Part shown: one piece after another, positions 50,522-59,696 of the stretch
Layout of the letters: each line of letters opens with the position of its first letter
Numbering within the stretch: the stretch's first letter is position 1
Assembly (NCBI RefSeq): GCF_039519235.1
Contig: NZ_CP154351.1
Location: 124,001-188,000 of the forward strand
Reading direction: 5' to 3'
Origin: Micrococcus sp. 2A
Lineage (GTDB): Bacteria; Actinomycetota; Actinomycetes; Actinomycetales; Micrococcaceae
Length of the DNA stretch: 64,000 bases
Position numbers and translations under genes: made by a program
Notes under the pieces: model-generated
Databases searched by the model: none
Seen by the model: only the letters and a program-made list of their open reading frames with translations
Told to the model about the DNA's origin: nothing

Positions 50522-51465
50522 GACAACATCCTGCCCTCGCCCCGGTACGTGAGCCAGAGGTCCACGATGGCGTCCTCACCCCGCGAGTACACCGCGACGG
50601 CGTGCAGGTGCTCGGCGGGCTCCCCGGCCTTGGCATGGCGGAAGAACACGGGGTCGCCGAGGCGCAGGCCCGCGGCGGCGCGTCCGCGCAGGGGCGTCTG
50701 CACCTCGCCGGCGCCCTCCTGGCTGGAGTAGGAGAGCCCGGCCGGCCACGCGACCATGGGGGAGCGGTCCGCGCCGGGCACGCCCGAGGCGATCCAGCCG
50801 CCGCCGGCCACCGTGACCACATCGGCCGCGGGGCGTCGCACCACGGGGCGCGTGAAGCAGCTCGCCGGCCGCAGCCCGAGGCCGCGGAACCCGTCGAAGC
50901 TGGCCGGCCCCATGAGCCCGGAGCCCGCCCCGATCTCCGTGACCGCACCCTCGGCCACCGTGGACTCCACGGAGCCGGTGCCGCCGCCGTTGACGAAGTC
51001 CAGGTCCGCGCCCGCGGCACGGGCCGCCGCGCGCACGGCCGCCACGATGGCCGGTCGGCGGGACGAGAGGTCCCGGATGGAGCGGGACTTGACCAGGCGG
51101 ATCGCGGCGGCGCGCGGGCCGCTCCCTCCGGGCACGCCGGCCACCTGTCCCTCGTACGCCAGGAGGCCGGAGAGGCGCAGCCCCGGGGTGCGCGTGATCC
51201 GCTCGGCGAGCGCGCGCGCCTGCTCCGGGGTGCGCACGGCCGAGCGCAGGGCCCCCACGCGCAGGCGGCGCAGCGGCAGCCACGCGGTGAGCGCCGCCTC
51301 GTCCGTGGTGGGGTAGGCGACCAGGACGTCCGTCCGCCCGGACTCGACCCACCACAGGGCCTCCGTGAGCGAGTACGCCATGATCCCCGTGAAGCCGGGC
51401 TGGTCGAGCGCCTCGGTGATCGCGCGGCGGATGCGCACGGACTTGGTGGCCACGCGGACGGGCAC
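50518..51465 (-). CDS. PLP enzyme of alanine-racemase/D-threonine-aldolase fold, start codon unclear
   Basis: The first canonical start codon is GTG 51465, which gives 315 residues beginning VPVRVATKSVR. The lysine of ATKS is the expected PLP attachment site and is only a few residues from that start, so part of the barrel would be missing. The same frame continues upstream with convincing family sequence (FERYAAALAALPADERSRP, LGLLDLDAFRANAAALHARA) back to about 51612, but contains no ATG, GTG or TTG; a GTC at 51612-51610, 8 nt after TAGGTG, is where a start would fit. Other motifs: DFVNGGGTGSVESTVAEGAVTEIGAGSGLMGP and FFRHAKAGE (metal-type His). Likely a D-amino-acid aldolase/dehydratase. 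Confidence 0.75.
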   Translation of the reverse strand: MPVRVATKSVRIRRAITEALDQPGFTGIMAYSLTEALWWVESGRTDVLVAYPTTDEAALTAWLPLRRLRVGALRSAVRTPEQARALAERITRTPGLRLSGLLAYEGQVAGVPGGSGPRAAAIRLVKSRSIRDLSSRRPAIVAAVRAAARAAGADLDFVNGGGTGSVESTVAEGAVTEIGAGSGLMGPASFDGFRGLGLRPASCFTRPVVRRPAADVVTVAGGGWIASGVPGADRSPMVAWPAGLSYSSQEGAGEVQTPLRGRAAAGLRLGDPVFFRHAKAGEPAEHLHAVAVYSRGEDAIVDLWLTYRGEGRMLS

Positions 51466-51636
51466 GGCGCCTGCGCGGGCGTGCAGAGCGGCGGCGTTGG
51501 CCCGGAAGGCGTCGAGGTCCAGGAGGCCCAGGGGTCGGGAGCGCTCGTCCGCCGGCAGGGCGGCGAGCGCGGCGGCGTAGCGCTCGAACGGGGGCGCCGG
51601 CGGCGGGGAGACGGGCTTCCCACCTAGGATGGAACC

Positions 51637-52362
51637 ATGGCCTCCGCCTCCACGCCAGACATCGAGACGCTCAGCTCAGGAAATGCCGTGGCGTGGTCCC
51701 GTCCGGTGGGCGAGCGCTCCGGCACGGACCTCGTCCTCGTGCTGCACGGCTACGGCTCCAACGAGCGCCGGGCCGCCCGCACCTTCTTCCCCATGCTCCC
51801 GGAGCGCTGCACCGGCCTGGCCGTGCGCGGCGGCTTCGAGATCGACGCGTCCGCCACGGAGGGCGAGGGAGACCCGGGCGCGCACGGCTGGTTCCTGCTG
51901 GACCTGCTGCTGCAGTCCGACTTCGCCCAGGTGCTCGCCGCCGCCCACCGCGTCTTCGACGTCCTCGGCTCGCCCGAGGTGGCCGACGCGGGCTTCCGCT
52001 CCGTCTCCGTGCTCGGCTTCTCCCAGGGCATGGCCATGGCGACGACGGTCATCCGGCTGCGCCCCGAGGCCTTCACGTGCGGGGTGGGCCTCAGTGGCTT
52101 CGCCGTGGACAACGAGCTGCTGGCGATGCTCGACTCGCCCGTCGAAGGCCCCGGCCCCCGCCCCTTCTTCTGGGGCCGGGACGTCGAGGACCCCGTGATC
52201 AACCCGGACGCCGTTGCGCACACCCGCGGGTGGGCCGAGGCGCACACCCTGCTCACTGTGCGCTCCTACCCCGGCATGCTGCACGCCACCCACCCGGACG
52301 AGGTGCGGGACGTGCGGATCTTCCTCGATTACACCCTCGCCGCCGCGCCGCCGGGATCCTGA
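51637..52362 (+). CDS. Phospholipase/carboxylesterase-like alpha/beta hydrolase
   Basis: 241 residues. Oxyanion region LVLVLHGYGSNERRAARTFFPML, nucleophile GFSQGMAMA, and a C-terminal SYPGMLHATHPDEVRDV with the catalytic His; the Asp is probably in WGRDVEDPVINPD. It belongs to the YpfH/carboxylesterase group that cleaves short acyl esters. -10 TAGGAT (51625-51630) is 6 nt before the ATG. Divergent from the PLP enzyme gene. Confidence 0.85.
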   Translation: MASASTPDIETLSSGNAVAWSRPVGERSGTDLVLVLHGYGSNERRAARTFFPMLPERCTGLAVRGGFEIDASATEGEGDPGAHGWFLLDLLLQSDFAQVLAAAHRVFDVLGSPEVADAGFRSVSVLGFSQGMAMATTVIRLRPEAFTCGVGLSGFAVDNELLAMLDSPVEGPGPRPFFWGRDVEDPVINPDAVAHTRGWAEAHTLLTVRSYPGMLHATHPDEVRDVRIFLDYTLAAAPPGS

Positions 52363-52395
52363 CGCACACCGTGCGCAGCCACTACGGTGGTCCGC

Positions 52396-53262
52396 ATGGC
52401 AAAGAACTCGACGATCGGCCGCTTCGCGTCGGACAAGGCGACGAACCTGGCCCTCAAGTCCGCGCTCGACGAGGACGGCAACCCCACTGAGGCGTTCGAG
52501 AAGGTGGTCTTCAAGACGCTGGACATCCAGCGTCCGCTGGTGCTGAAGAACATCCAGCGTCTCCGGGAGAAGCACCCCGGCGACACCCCGGACCAGCTCG
52601 CGGAGCGCCTGAGCGAGCAGTACCTCAACGCCGTGACCGGCGCTGGCGCCGCCGTCGGCGGCACCGCGATCATCCCGGGCGTCGGCACCGTGGCCGCGCT
52701 GGGCCTGTCGGCCGCCGCCGTCGTGGGCTTCCTCGAGGCCACCGCGCTCTACGGGCAGTCCCTCGCCGAGCTGCACGGCATCAGCACCGCGGACCCCCAG
52801 CGCTCCCGGGCCGTCGTGATGACGCTCATGCTCGGCGACGACGCCAAGGAGCTGCTGCGCGAGGCCGCCGGCAAGGCCGGGGCGAAGCAGGACTCCATGG
52901 CGGGCCTGAACGCCCTGATGGGAACCTCGAGCGCGGCCGGTGGCGCCGGGGTGGGCGCGATGATGATGGACCAGCTCAAGCGGCGCTTCTTCAATCGCCT
53001 CCTCGTGCGTCAGGGCGCGGGCATGATCGGCCGTGCCGTGCCGTTCGGCATCGGAGCCGTGATCGGCGGCGTGGGCAACCGCGCCATGGGCAAGGCCGTG
53101 GTAGAGAACGCGCGTCAGCTCTTCGGCCCGCTGCCCGCCGTGATTCCCGGCGAGCTGCGCGGCGAGTCCGTGCAGGCGGAGAAGGACGACGACGGCGGCT
53201 TCCTCGGCGGCCTGCTGCGCGCCCTTCCGGGCGGCAAGGACAAGGACTCGACGAGGTCCTGA
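52396..53262 (+). CDS. EcsC-like membrane-associated protein
   Basis: 288 residues. The polar N-terminus (DIQRPLVLKNIQRLREKHPGDTPDQLAERLSEQYLNAVTG) is followed by Gly/Ala-rich hydrophobic segments (AGAAVGGTAIIPGVGTVAALGLSAAAVVGFLEA; GMIGRAVPFGIGAVIGGVGNRAMGK), as in EcsC-family proteins. Function unknown. TACGGT (52383-52388) is 7 nt upstream of the ATG. Confidence 0.6.
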   Translation: MAKNSTIGRFASDKATNLALKSALDEDGNPTEAFEKVVFKTLDIQRPLVLKNIQRLREKHPGDTPDQLAERLSEQYLNAVTGAGAAVGGTAIIPGVGTVAALGLSAAAVVGFLEATALYGQSLAELHGISTADPQRSRAVVMTLMLGDDAKELLREAAGKAGAKQDSMAGLNALMGTSSAAGGAGVGAMMMDQLKRRFFNRLLVRQGAGMIGRAVPFGIGAVIGGVGNRAMGKAVVENARQLFGPLPAVIPGELRGESVQAEKDDDGGFLGGLLRALPGGKDKDSTRS

Positions 53263-53286
53263 CGTCCTCTCCTGCCGGCCCGCGGC

Positions 53287-53317
53287 GGCGACGCTCCCCC
53301 ACGCGGGGTGCGTCGCC
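53287..53317. terminator. Bidirectional terminator hairpin
   Basis: GGCGACGC (53287-53294) pairs with GCGTCGCC (53310-53317), with inner C-run/G-run pairing, between the convergent EcsC-like and DUF445 genes. Confidence 0.65.
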
Positions 53318-53337
53318 GTCGTCGTGGGCGGGGGAGA

Positions 53338-54615
53338 TCAGAACAGCAGTGTGGCCAGCGTGTGGATGGCCAGGCCGGCGAGCGCACCGACCACGGAGCC
53401 GTTGATGCGGATGAACTGCAGGTCCCGGCCCACGAGGAGCTCGAGGGTGCGGGAGGTCTGCTCGCCGTCCCACCGCTCCACGGTCTCCTCGATCACGCCG
53501 GTCAGCTGCGGGCCGTAGGAGCTGAGTGCGTAGGCGGCGGCGCGCTGCGCGTAGCCGTCCACGCGCTCGCGCACCTCGGCGTCGTCCTGGAGGCGCCCGC
53601 CGAGGTCCTGCAGGGCGGCCACGAGGGCGCGGTGCAGGTCGGAGGCGGGGTCGGCGAGGGCGTCCAGCAGGGAGTCGCGCAGGGTGGTCCAGGCGCGGGA
53701 GGCCCAGCCGCGCAGGCGCTCGTCCGCGAAGAGGCTCGCCTTGAAGCGCTCCACGGAGGCGCGCGTGTCCGGGTCCTCGCGCATGTCACGGACGAGGCGG
53801 TCCAGCCAGTCATCCACCGAGCGGCGGGCCTCGTGGTCCGGGTCGGAGCGGATGCCGGCGAGGTACTTCAGGGTCTCGGCGTGGAGGCGCTCCGCCAGGA
53901 GGCGGTCCACCATGTCCGGGCTCCACTCGGGGGAGCGGCGGCGCACCGTCTCGATGAACATCTCCGGGTGGGCGGCCACCCAGTCGCCCGTGTGGTTCAC
54001 CACGAGCTCGACCACCTTGTCGTGGTGCCGGCCGGCCAGCACGGAGTCCAGCACGCCGGCGAGCGTGGGGGACCAGTCCGGCTCCACCATGTGCTTCTGC
54101 ATCAGCTGCTGCAGCAGGCGCTGCACGGCCTCATCGTCGGTGGCGGCCATGGTGTGCCGTGCCGCCGTCGCGACCTCCCCGGCCACGCGCCGGGCGTTCG
54201 CGTCCTGGCGCAGCCAGCCGCCGGCCGCGTGCGCGACCTGCAGCCCGGCCACCTTCTCCCGCGCGACGTCCGAGTCCAGGAAGTTCTCCTGCACGAACTC
54301 GCGCAGCGCCGCCCCGAGCTGGTCCTTCTTCCGAGGGATCAGGGCGGTGTGGGGCACGGGGATGCCGGCGGGGTGGCGGAACAGCGCGGTGACGGCAAAC
54401 CAGTCGGCGAGCGCGCCCACCATGCCGCCCTCCGCCGCGGCGCGCACGAAGCCCCACGCGGGATGGACCTCCTGGAGTGGGAACGCGATGACGAACACGA
54501 CGGCCAGCGCCACGAGCAGGCCGGTGGCCACCGACTTCATGCGGCGCAGCCCGGCGGCGCGCTCGAGGGAGGCGGCGCTGAGGACCTGCTGGTCCGAGGC
54601 GGCGGAGAGGGACAC
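53338..54615 (-). CDS. DUF445 family membrane protein
   Basis: 425 residues. Signature VRAAAEGGMVGALADWFAVTALFRHPAGIPVPHTALIPRKKDQLG follows an N-terminal membrane helix (SVATGLLVALAVVFVIAFPL); a second helix closes the C-terminus (NGSVVGALAGLAIHTLATLLF). A long helical middle contains repeats like RERVDGYAQR. DUF445 proteins are widespread in actinobacteria with no known function. Confidence 0.85.
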   Translation of the reverse strand: MSLSAASDQQVLSAASLERAAGLRRMKSVATGLLVALAVVFVIAFPLQEVHPAWGFVRAAAEGGMVGALADWFAVTALFRHPAGIPVPHTALIPRKKDQLGAALREFVQENFLDSDVAREKVAGLQVAHAAGGWLRQDANARRVAGEVATAARHTMAATDDEAVQRLLQQLMQKHMVEPDWSPTLAGVLDSVLAGRHHDKVVELVVNHTGDWVAAHPEMFIETVRRRSPEWSPDMVDRLLAERLHAETLKYLAGIRSDPDHEARRSVDDWLDRLVRDMREDPDTRASVERFKASLFADERLRGWASRAWTTLRDSLLDALADPASDLHRALVAALQDLGGRLQDDAEVRERVDGYAQRAAAYALSSYGPQLTGVIEETVERWDGEQTSRTLELLVGRDLQFIRINGSVVGALAGLAIHTLATLLF

Positions 54616-54750
54616 GTGCGGCTCCTGGAGCGGGCGGAACGGAGGACCGGGCGGAGAGGACGCCGGGGTGAACCGAATGGTCCCCTCCAGTTAACCAGTC
54701 CGCCGCCTGGCGTCGGGGCTCCGGGCACCCGCCGCTCCTACGCTCTGGGC

Positions 54751-55695
54751 GTGCTCCCCCTCGTGATCGCCCACCGCGGTGCGTCCGCCGCCTTCCCCGA
54801 ACACACCCGCGCCGCCATGCTGCACGCCCTCGCCGTGGGCGCGGACGGCCTGGAGTGCGACGTGCAGCTCACGAAGGACCGCGAGGTCGTCTGCTGGCAC
54901 GACCCCACCGTGGACCGCACCTCGAACGGCTCCGGCGCGCTCGCGGACCACACCCTGGAGCGGCTGCGCGGCCTCGACGTCACCTCGTGGCACGCGACGC
55001 GCGGGCCTCGCGCGGGCGACGGGGCGCGGCCGGGAGCGCAGGCGGGCCAGATCCCCCCGGTGTACGGCGCGCCGGAGGACCAGGTGCTCACCCTGCGGGA
55101 GCTCTTCGAGATCGCGACGGCGGCGGACCGTCCGCTGCGCCTCGCGGTGGAGCTCAAGCACCCCTCGCCGTACGGCCACGAGCTCGAGGAGCGCGTGCTG
55201 CGCGAGCTGCTCACCTCTGGCTGGGACCCGGAGACGGGCCTGCTCGGGCAGGTGAGCGTCTCCCTCATGAGCTTCCACCCCGGAGCGCTGCAGTACGTGG
55301 CGCCGCTGACGGGCCCGGACGCGCTGTGCCCGCTCGTGGACGTGATGCCGGCCGAGATCCCCTCCCGCATCGCCCGCGGTCCGCTCTCCCGGGCCGCCGT
55401 GCGCGCCACGGTGCGCCAGACCCTCGCGAACTCCGAGGCCATGGTGTGGCGCGGCCGGGCGAGCCTTGCCGGCCCGTCCGTGGAGTACGTGCGCACCCAC
55501 CTCGCTGACGTGAAGGCGTGGCTCGCGGCCGGGCGCCGGCTGCGCGTGTGGACCGTGGACGCGCGCGCGGACGTCGAATTCCTCCTGGCCCAGGGTGTGC
55601 AGGAGCTGACCACCAACCGGCCGGAGGACGTGCTGCGCTGGGCGGCCGACGCCGTCGTCGAGCGGCGGAGTCGGCGGGACCGCGCGGGGGTCTGA
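54751..55695 (+). CDS. Glycerophosphodiester phosphodiesterase
   Basis: 314 residues from GTG 54751. IAHRGASAAFPEHT and GLECDVQLTKDREVVCWHDPTVDRTSNGSG carry the catalytic His pair and metal ligands of the GDPD family; VELKHPS and the C-terminal RVWTVDARADVEFLLAQGVQELTTNRPEDVL complete the TIM barrel. It releases glycerol-3-phosphate from deacylated phospholipids. Without a signal peptide it should be cytoplasmic. -10 TACGCT (54739-54744) is 6 nt before the GTG. Confidence 0.93.
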   Translation: MLPLVIAHRGASAAFPEHTRAAMLHALAVGADGLECDVQLTKDREVVCWHDPTVDRTSNGSGALADHTLERLRGLDVTSWHATRGPRAGDGARPGAQAGQIPPVYGAPEDQVLTLRELFEIATAADRPLRLAVELKHPSPYGHELEERVLRELLTSGWDPETGLLGQVSVSLMSFHPGALQYVAPLTGPDALCPLVDVMPAEIPSRIARGPLSRAAVRATVRQTLANSEAMVWRGRASLAGPSVEYVRTHLADVKAWLAAGRRLRVWTVDARADVEFLLAQGVQELTTNRPEDVLRWAADAVVERRSRRDRAGV

Positions 55696-55702
55696 GGCCG
55701 CC

Positions 55703-55727
55703 GGCGTCCCGGAGATGACGGGACGCC
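55703..55727 (+). terminator. Terminator hairpin after the GDPD gene
   Basis: GGCGTCCCG (55703-55711) pairs perfectly with CGGGACGCC (55719-55727), loop 7 nt. Confidence 0.7.
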
Positions 55728-55840
55728 GTGTCGATGCCGCATCCGTCTGTGATCAGGGTTACACTCCCGATCAACGCCTCCCCTGTGAGGTGCCTCACTC
55801 GCACGTGAGACCTTCCTCGATCTCTCCCCAGGAGGACCCC

Positions 55841-57526
55841 ATGGCTTCCCCCCTTCAGCGACGCTTCCTGTCCGCGGCCGCCCTCACCGCAGCAGGCGCC
55901 CTCCTGATCAGCGGATGCGCCCAGAGCCAGCGCTCGGACACCGGCGCGGACAGCTCCGCGGCCGGCTCCGACGCGCAGCAGGTGGACGGCTCGTTCATCT
56001 TCGCCGCCTCCTCGGACCCGAAGACCCTCGACCCGGCCTTCGCCTCGGACGGCGAGTCCTTCCGGGTGTCCCGGCAGATCTTCGAGGGCCTCGTGGGCAC
56101 CAAGCCCGGCACGGCGGACCCGGCCCCCCTCCTGGCCGAGTCGTGGGAGTCGAGTGAGGACGGGCTGACCCACACGTTCCAGCTCAAGGACGGGGTGAAG
56201 TTCCACGACGGCACGGAGTTCAACGCCGAGGCCGTGTGCGCCAACTTCGACCGCTGGTACAACTTCGAGGGCATTCAGCAGGCCGAGACCGTCTCCTACT
56301 ACTACGGCAAGCTGTTCCGCGGCTTCGCGGACTCCCCGGAGAAGGCCGTGTACAAGTCGTGCGACGCCACCGAGGACCTCAAGGCCACCGTCACCCTGGC
56401 CCAGCCCTTCGCCGGGTTCATCCCCTCCCTCTCGCTTCCCGCCTTCGGCATGCAGTCCCCCACGGCCATGGAGGAGTACAAGGCGGACGAGATCGGCGGC
56501 ACCGCCGAATCCCCGGAGATGTCCGAGTACGCCCGCGAGCACCCCACGGGCACGGGCCCGTACAAGTTCGACTCGTGGAGCGTCGGCTCGGACATCAAGC
56601 TCTCCGCCTTCGAGGACTACTGGGGGGACAAGGGCGAGGTCACGGACGTGACCTTCCGCGTGATCGACGACCCGGTGGCCCGCCGCCAGGCCCTTGAGGC
56701 CGGGGACGTGGACGGCTACGACCTCGTGGCCCCCGCGGACACCAAGGCCCTCGCCGACGCCGGGTTCAACGTGATCCAGCGCGATCCGTTCACCATCCTC
56801 TACCTGGGCATGAACCAGGAGCAGGAGGAGCTCAAGGACGTGAAGGTCCGCCAGGCGATCGCCCACGCGATCGACAAGGACGCGCTCATCCAGCAGACCC
56901 TGCCGGAGGGCACCAAGGCCGCGACCCAGTTCATCCCGGACTCGGTCAACGGCTACAGCGACGACGTCACCACCTACGACTACGACCCGGAGAAGGCGAA
57001 GCAGCTGCTGACCGAGGCGGGCTACCCCGACGGCTTCACGATCGACTTCAACTACCCGACGGGCGTCTCCCGCCCCTACATGCCGACCCCGGAGCAGGCC
57101 TTCTCCAACATCTCCAACCAGCTCGCGGAGGTGGGCATCAAGGTCAACGCCAAGCCCGCCAAGTGGAGCCCGGACTACCTGAACCAGGTGCAGGGCACCG
57201 CCGACCACGGCATCCACCTGCTCGGCTGGACCGGCGACTACAACGACACCGACAACTTCGTGGGCGTGTTCTTCGGCCAGGAGAAGCCCGAGTTCGGCTT
57301 CGAGAACGAGGAGCTCTTCACCGCCCTCGAGAAGGCGCGCCAGATCCCCACGATCGAGGAGCAGACGCCCGAGTACGAGGCGATCAACCAGCAGATCTCC
57401 GAGTTCGTCCCGGCCGTCCCGCTGGCGCACCCGGCGCCGTCGCTCGCCTTCGACAAGCGCGTGGCCTCCTACCCGGCCAGCCCGGTCAACGACGAGGTCT
57501 TCAACCAGGTCGACCTCACGGAGTGA
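55841..57526 (+). CDS. Peptide ABC transporter substrate-binding lipoprotein (family 5)
   Basis: 561 residues. Signal peptide with lipobox LLISGC, Cys26. SSDPKTLDPAFASDGESFRVSRQIFEGLVG and HTFQLKDGVKFHDGTEFNAEAVCANFDRWY are the SBP family-5 signature. Mature protein captures oligopeptides or similar solutes outside the membrane. AGGAGGA at 55830-55836 is the ribosome site. First gene of a permease operon (B, C, fused ATPase). Confidence 0.93.
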   Translation: MASPLQRRFLSAAALTAAGALLISGCAQSQRSDTGADSSAAGSDAQQVDGSFIFAASSDPKTLDPAFASDGESFRVSRQIFEGLVGTKPGTADPAPLLAESWESSEDGLTHTFQLKDGVKFHDGTEFNAEAVCANFDRWYNFEGIQQAETVSYYYGKLFRGFADSPEKAVYKSCDATEDLKATVTLAQPFAGFIPSLSLPAFGMQSPTAMEEYKADEIGGTAESPEMSEYAREHPTGTGPYKFDSWSVGSDIKLSAFEDYWGDKGEVTDVTFRVIDDPVARRQALEAGDVDGYDLVAPADTKALADAGFNVIQRDPFTILYLGMNQEQEELKDVKVRQAIAHAIDKDALIQQTLPEGTKAATQFIPDSVNGYSDDVTTYDYDPEKAKQLLTEAGYPDGFTIDFNYPTGVSRPYMPTPEQAFSNISNQLAEVGIKVNAKPAKWSPDYLNQVQGTADHGIHLLGWTGDYNDTDNFVGVFFGQEKPEFGFENEELFTALEKARQIPTIEEQTPEYEAINQQISEFVPAVPLAHPAPSLAFDKRVASYPASPVNDEVFNQVDLTE

Positions 57527-57565
57527 ACCGGCGCCCCCGCGGCTGACCGGCCCCCTCGCTGACCC

Positions 57566-57600
57566 GACGGCGGCGGCGCACCCGCTGCGCCGCCGCCGTC
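57566..57600 (+). terminator. Attenuator hairpin between binding protein and permease genes
   Basis: GACGGCGGCGGCGCA (57566-57580) pairs perfectly over 15 bp with 57586-57600, loop of 5 nt. Probably trims transcription so the binding protein exceeds the permeases. Confidence 0.7.
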
Positions 57601-57643
57601 CCCTGACCTGACGGGCCCACGGGCCTGGGATGAAGGACTCCCC

Positions 57644-58648
57644 GTGCTCAGACTCATCGGCAAGCGCCTGCTGCTGCTGATCCCCACCCTGCTCGGCCTC
57701 TCGATCCTGCTCTTCGCGTGGGTGCGCAGCCTCCCCGGCGGGCCGGCCACGGCCCTGCTCGGCGACCGTGCCACCCCCGAGGCGGTGGCCCGCGTGAACG
57801 CCGCGTACGGCTTCGACAAGCCGATCCTGGAGCAGTACCTCACCTACATGGGGCGGCTGGTCCGGGGTGACTTCGGCAACTCGCTCATGACCAACCGGCC
57901 CGTCCTGGAGGAGTTCGCCGAGCGCTTCCCCGCCACGATCGAGCTGTCCGTGTTCGCCATCCTCTTCGCGGTCGTGCTCGGCATCCCGCTGGGCTACTGG
58001 GCGGCCCGCAACGTGGGCCGGTGGCAGGACAACCTCGCCGTCGTGCTCTCCCTGCTGGGCGTGGTGGTGCCGGTGTTCTTCCTGGCCTTCCTGCTGAAGT
58101 GGGTCTTCGCCGTGCGGCTCGGCTGGCTCCCCACGGACGGCCGCCAGGACCCGCGGATCGACGCGACGCACTACACGAACCTCTACGTGTGGGACGGCAT
58201 CAGCACGGGGGAGTGGGACGCCGCCCTGAATGCGCTGACGCACCTCGTGCTGCCCGGCATCGCCCTGGGCACCATCCCGCTGGCCATCATCGCCCGCATC
58301 ACGCGGGCGGCCGTCCTGGACGTGCAGAACGCCGACTACGTGCGCACCGCGCGCGCCAAGGGTCTGGCCCCGGGGCTCATCCGGAACCGCTTCATCCTCC
58401 GCAACGCGATGCTCCCCGTGCTCACCACGCTGGGCCTGCAGCTGGGCCTGCTGATCTCGGGGGCGGTGCTCACCGAGACGGTGTTCGCCTTCAACGGCAT
58501 CGGCCGGTTCCTGCGCGACGCGATCTTCAACCTCGACTTCCCGGTGCTGCAGGGCTTCATCATCCTCATCGCACTGTTGTATTCGCTCATCAACCTGGTC
58601 GTGGACGTCTCCTACGGCCTCATCGACCCGAGGGTGCGTGTCCAGTGA
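57644..58648 (+). CDS. Peptide ABC transporter permease, DppB/OppB type
   Basis: 334 residues, six helices. The N-terminal KRLLLLIPTLLGLSILLFAWVRSLPGGPA and the C-terminal coupling loop DYVRTARAKGLAPGLIRNRFILRNAMLPVLTTLG are diagnostic. GTG start 57644. Overlaps the next permease by GTGA. Confidence 0.93.
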   Translation: MLRLIGKRLLLLIPTLLGLSILLFAWVRSLPGGPATALLGDRATPEAVARVNAAYGFDKPILEQYLTYMGRLVRGDFGNSLMTNRPVLEEFAERFPATIELSVFAILFAVVLGIPLGYWAARNVGRWQDNLAVVLSLLGVVVPVFFLAFLLKWVFAVRLGWLPTDGRQDPRIDATHYTNLYVWDGISTGEWDAALNALTHLVLPGIALGTIPLAIIARITRAAVLDVQNADYVRTARAKGLAPGLIRNRFILRNAMLPVLTTLGLQLGLLISGAVLTETVFAFNGIGRFLRDAIFNLDFPVLQGFIILIALLYSLINLVVDVSYGLIDPRVRVQ

Positions 58649-59694
58649 CGGCGAACCTGCCCCCCGCCTCCGGCGGCCCCGCGGCGCGCGGCGCCGAGGA
58701 CGAGCTGTACCCGGCCACGGACGGAGCGGTCACCCCGCTGGCCGTCGACACCCCCGGGGTCGAGGCCGTCGGCGTCGCCCCCGGCCCGACACAGGCCACC
58801 ACCGAGCCGGGCGCGGAGGCGCGCGGCACCTCCGTGTGGGGGGCCGCCTTCCAGCGGCTGCGCCGCAACCCCGCGGCCATCGCGGGCGCCGTGATCGTGG
58901 CGCTCTTCCTGCTCGTGGCGGTCCTCGCCCCGCTCCTGGCCCCGTACGGGGGCACGGAGACGCCGGGCATGCGGGAGATCCGCCCGACGAGCGTGCCCGG
59001 GCCCGGCGAGGTGGCCGGCTACCCGCTCGGCCTGGACCGCTTCGGCGGCGACGTGCTCTCCAAGCTGCTGTGGGGCGCCCAGGCGTCCCTGCTGATCGGC
59101 GTGGTCTCCACCGCGCTCGGCCTCGCGGGCGGCATGATCCTCGGCCTGCTCGCGGGAGGGTTCGGCGGCTGGGTGGACAGCGTGGTGATGCGCCTCGTGG
59201 ACATCCTGCTCTCCGTGCCGCACCTGCTGCTGGCGGTGTCCATCGCGGCCATCCTGGGACAGACGCCCTCCGCCGTGATGATCGCGATCGGCGTGGCCCA
59301 GGTCCCCGTGTTCGCCCGCCTGCTGCGCTCCTCGATGCTCTCGCAGAAGGGCTCGGACTACGTGCTGGCCGCGCAGACCCTCGGGCTCTCGCGGCGCACC
59401 ATCACCATGTCCCACATCCTGCCCAACTCGCTGGGCCCCGTGATCGTGCAGGCCACCCTCACCCTGGCCACCGCCGTGATCGACGCCGCCGCCCTCTCCT
59501 TCCTGGGCCTCGGCGGCGGCCGGCCCGAGACCGCCGAGTGGGGCCGCATGCTCACCTACGCCCAGGCCGAGCTGGGCATCAACCCGTGGCTCGCCTTCCT
59601 GCCGGGCCTGTGCATCGCCGTCACCGCGCTCGGGTTCACCCTGCTGGGAGAGTCCCTGCGCGAGGCCCTCGACCCCACCTCCCGGAGGCGCTGA
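58645..59694 (+). CDS. Peptide ABC transporter permease, DppC/OppC type
   Basis: 349 residues. A disordered N-terminus of about 65 residues, longer than usual, precedes WGAAFQRLRRNPAAIAGAVIVALFLLVAVLAPLLAPY. The coupling loop reads DYVLAAQTLGLSRRTITMSHILPNSLGPVIV. Start GTG 58645 coupled to the previous stop; forms the channel with the B-type subunit. Confidence 0.92.
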   Translation: MTANLPPASGGPAARGAEDELYPATDGAVTPLAVDTPGVEAVGVAPGPTQATTEPGAEARGTSVWGAAFQRLRRNPAAIAGAVIVALFLLVAVLAPLLAPYGGTETPGMREIRPTSVPGPGEVAGYPLGLDRFGGDVLSKLLWGAQASLLIGVVSTALGLAGGMILGLLAGGFGGWVDSVVMRLVDILLSVPHLLLAVSIAAILGQTPSAVMIAIGVAQVPVFARLLRSSMLSQKGSDYVLAAQTLGLSRRTITMSHILPNSLGPVIVQATLTLATAVIDAAALSFLGLGGGRPETAEWGRMLTYAQAELGINPWLAFLPGLCIAVTALGFTLLGESLREALDPTSRRR

Positions 59695-59696
59695 CC

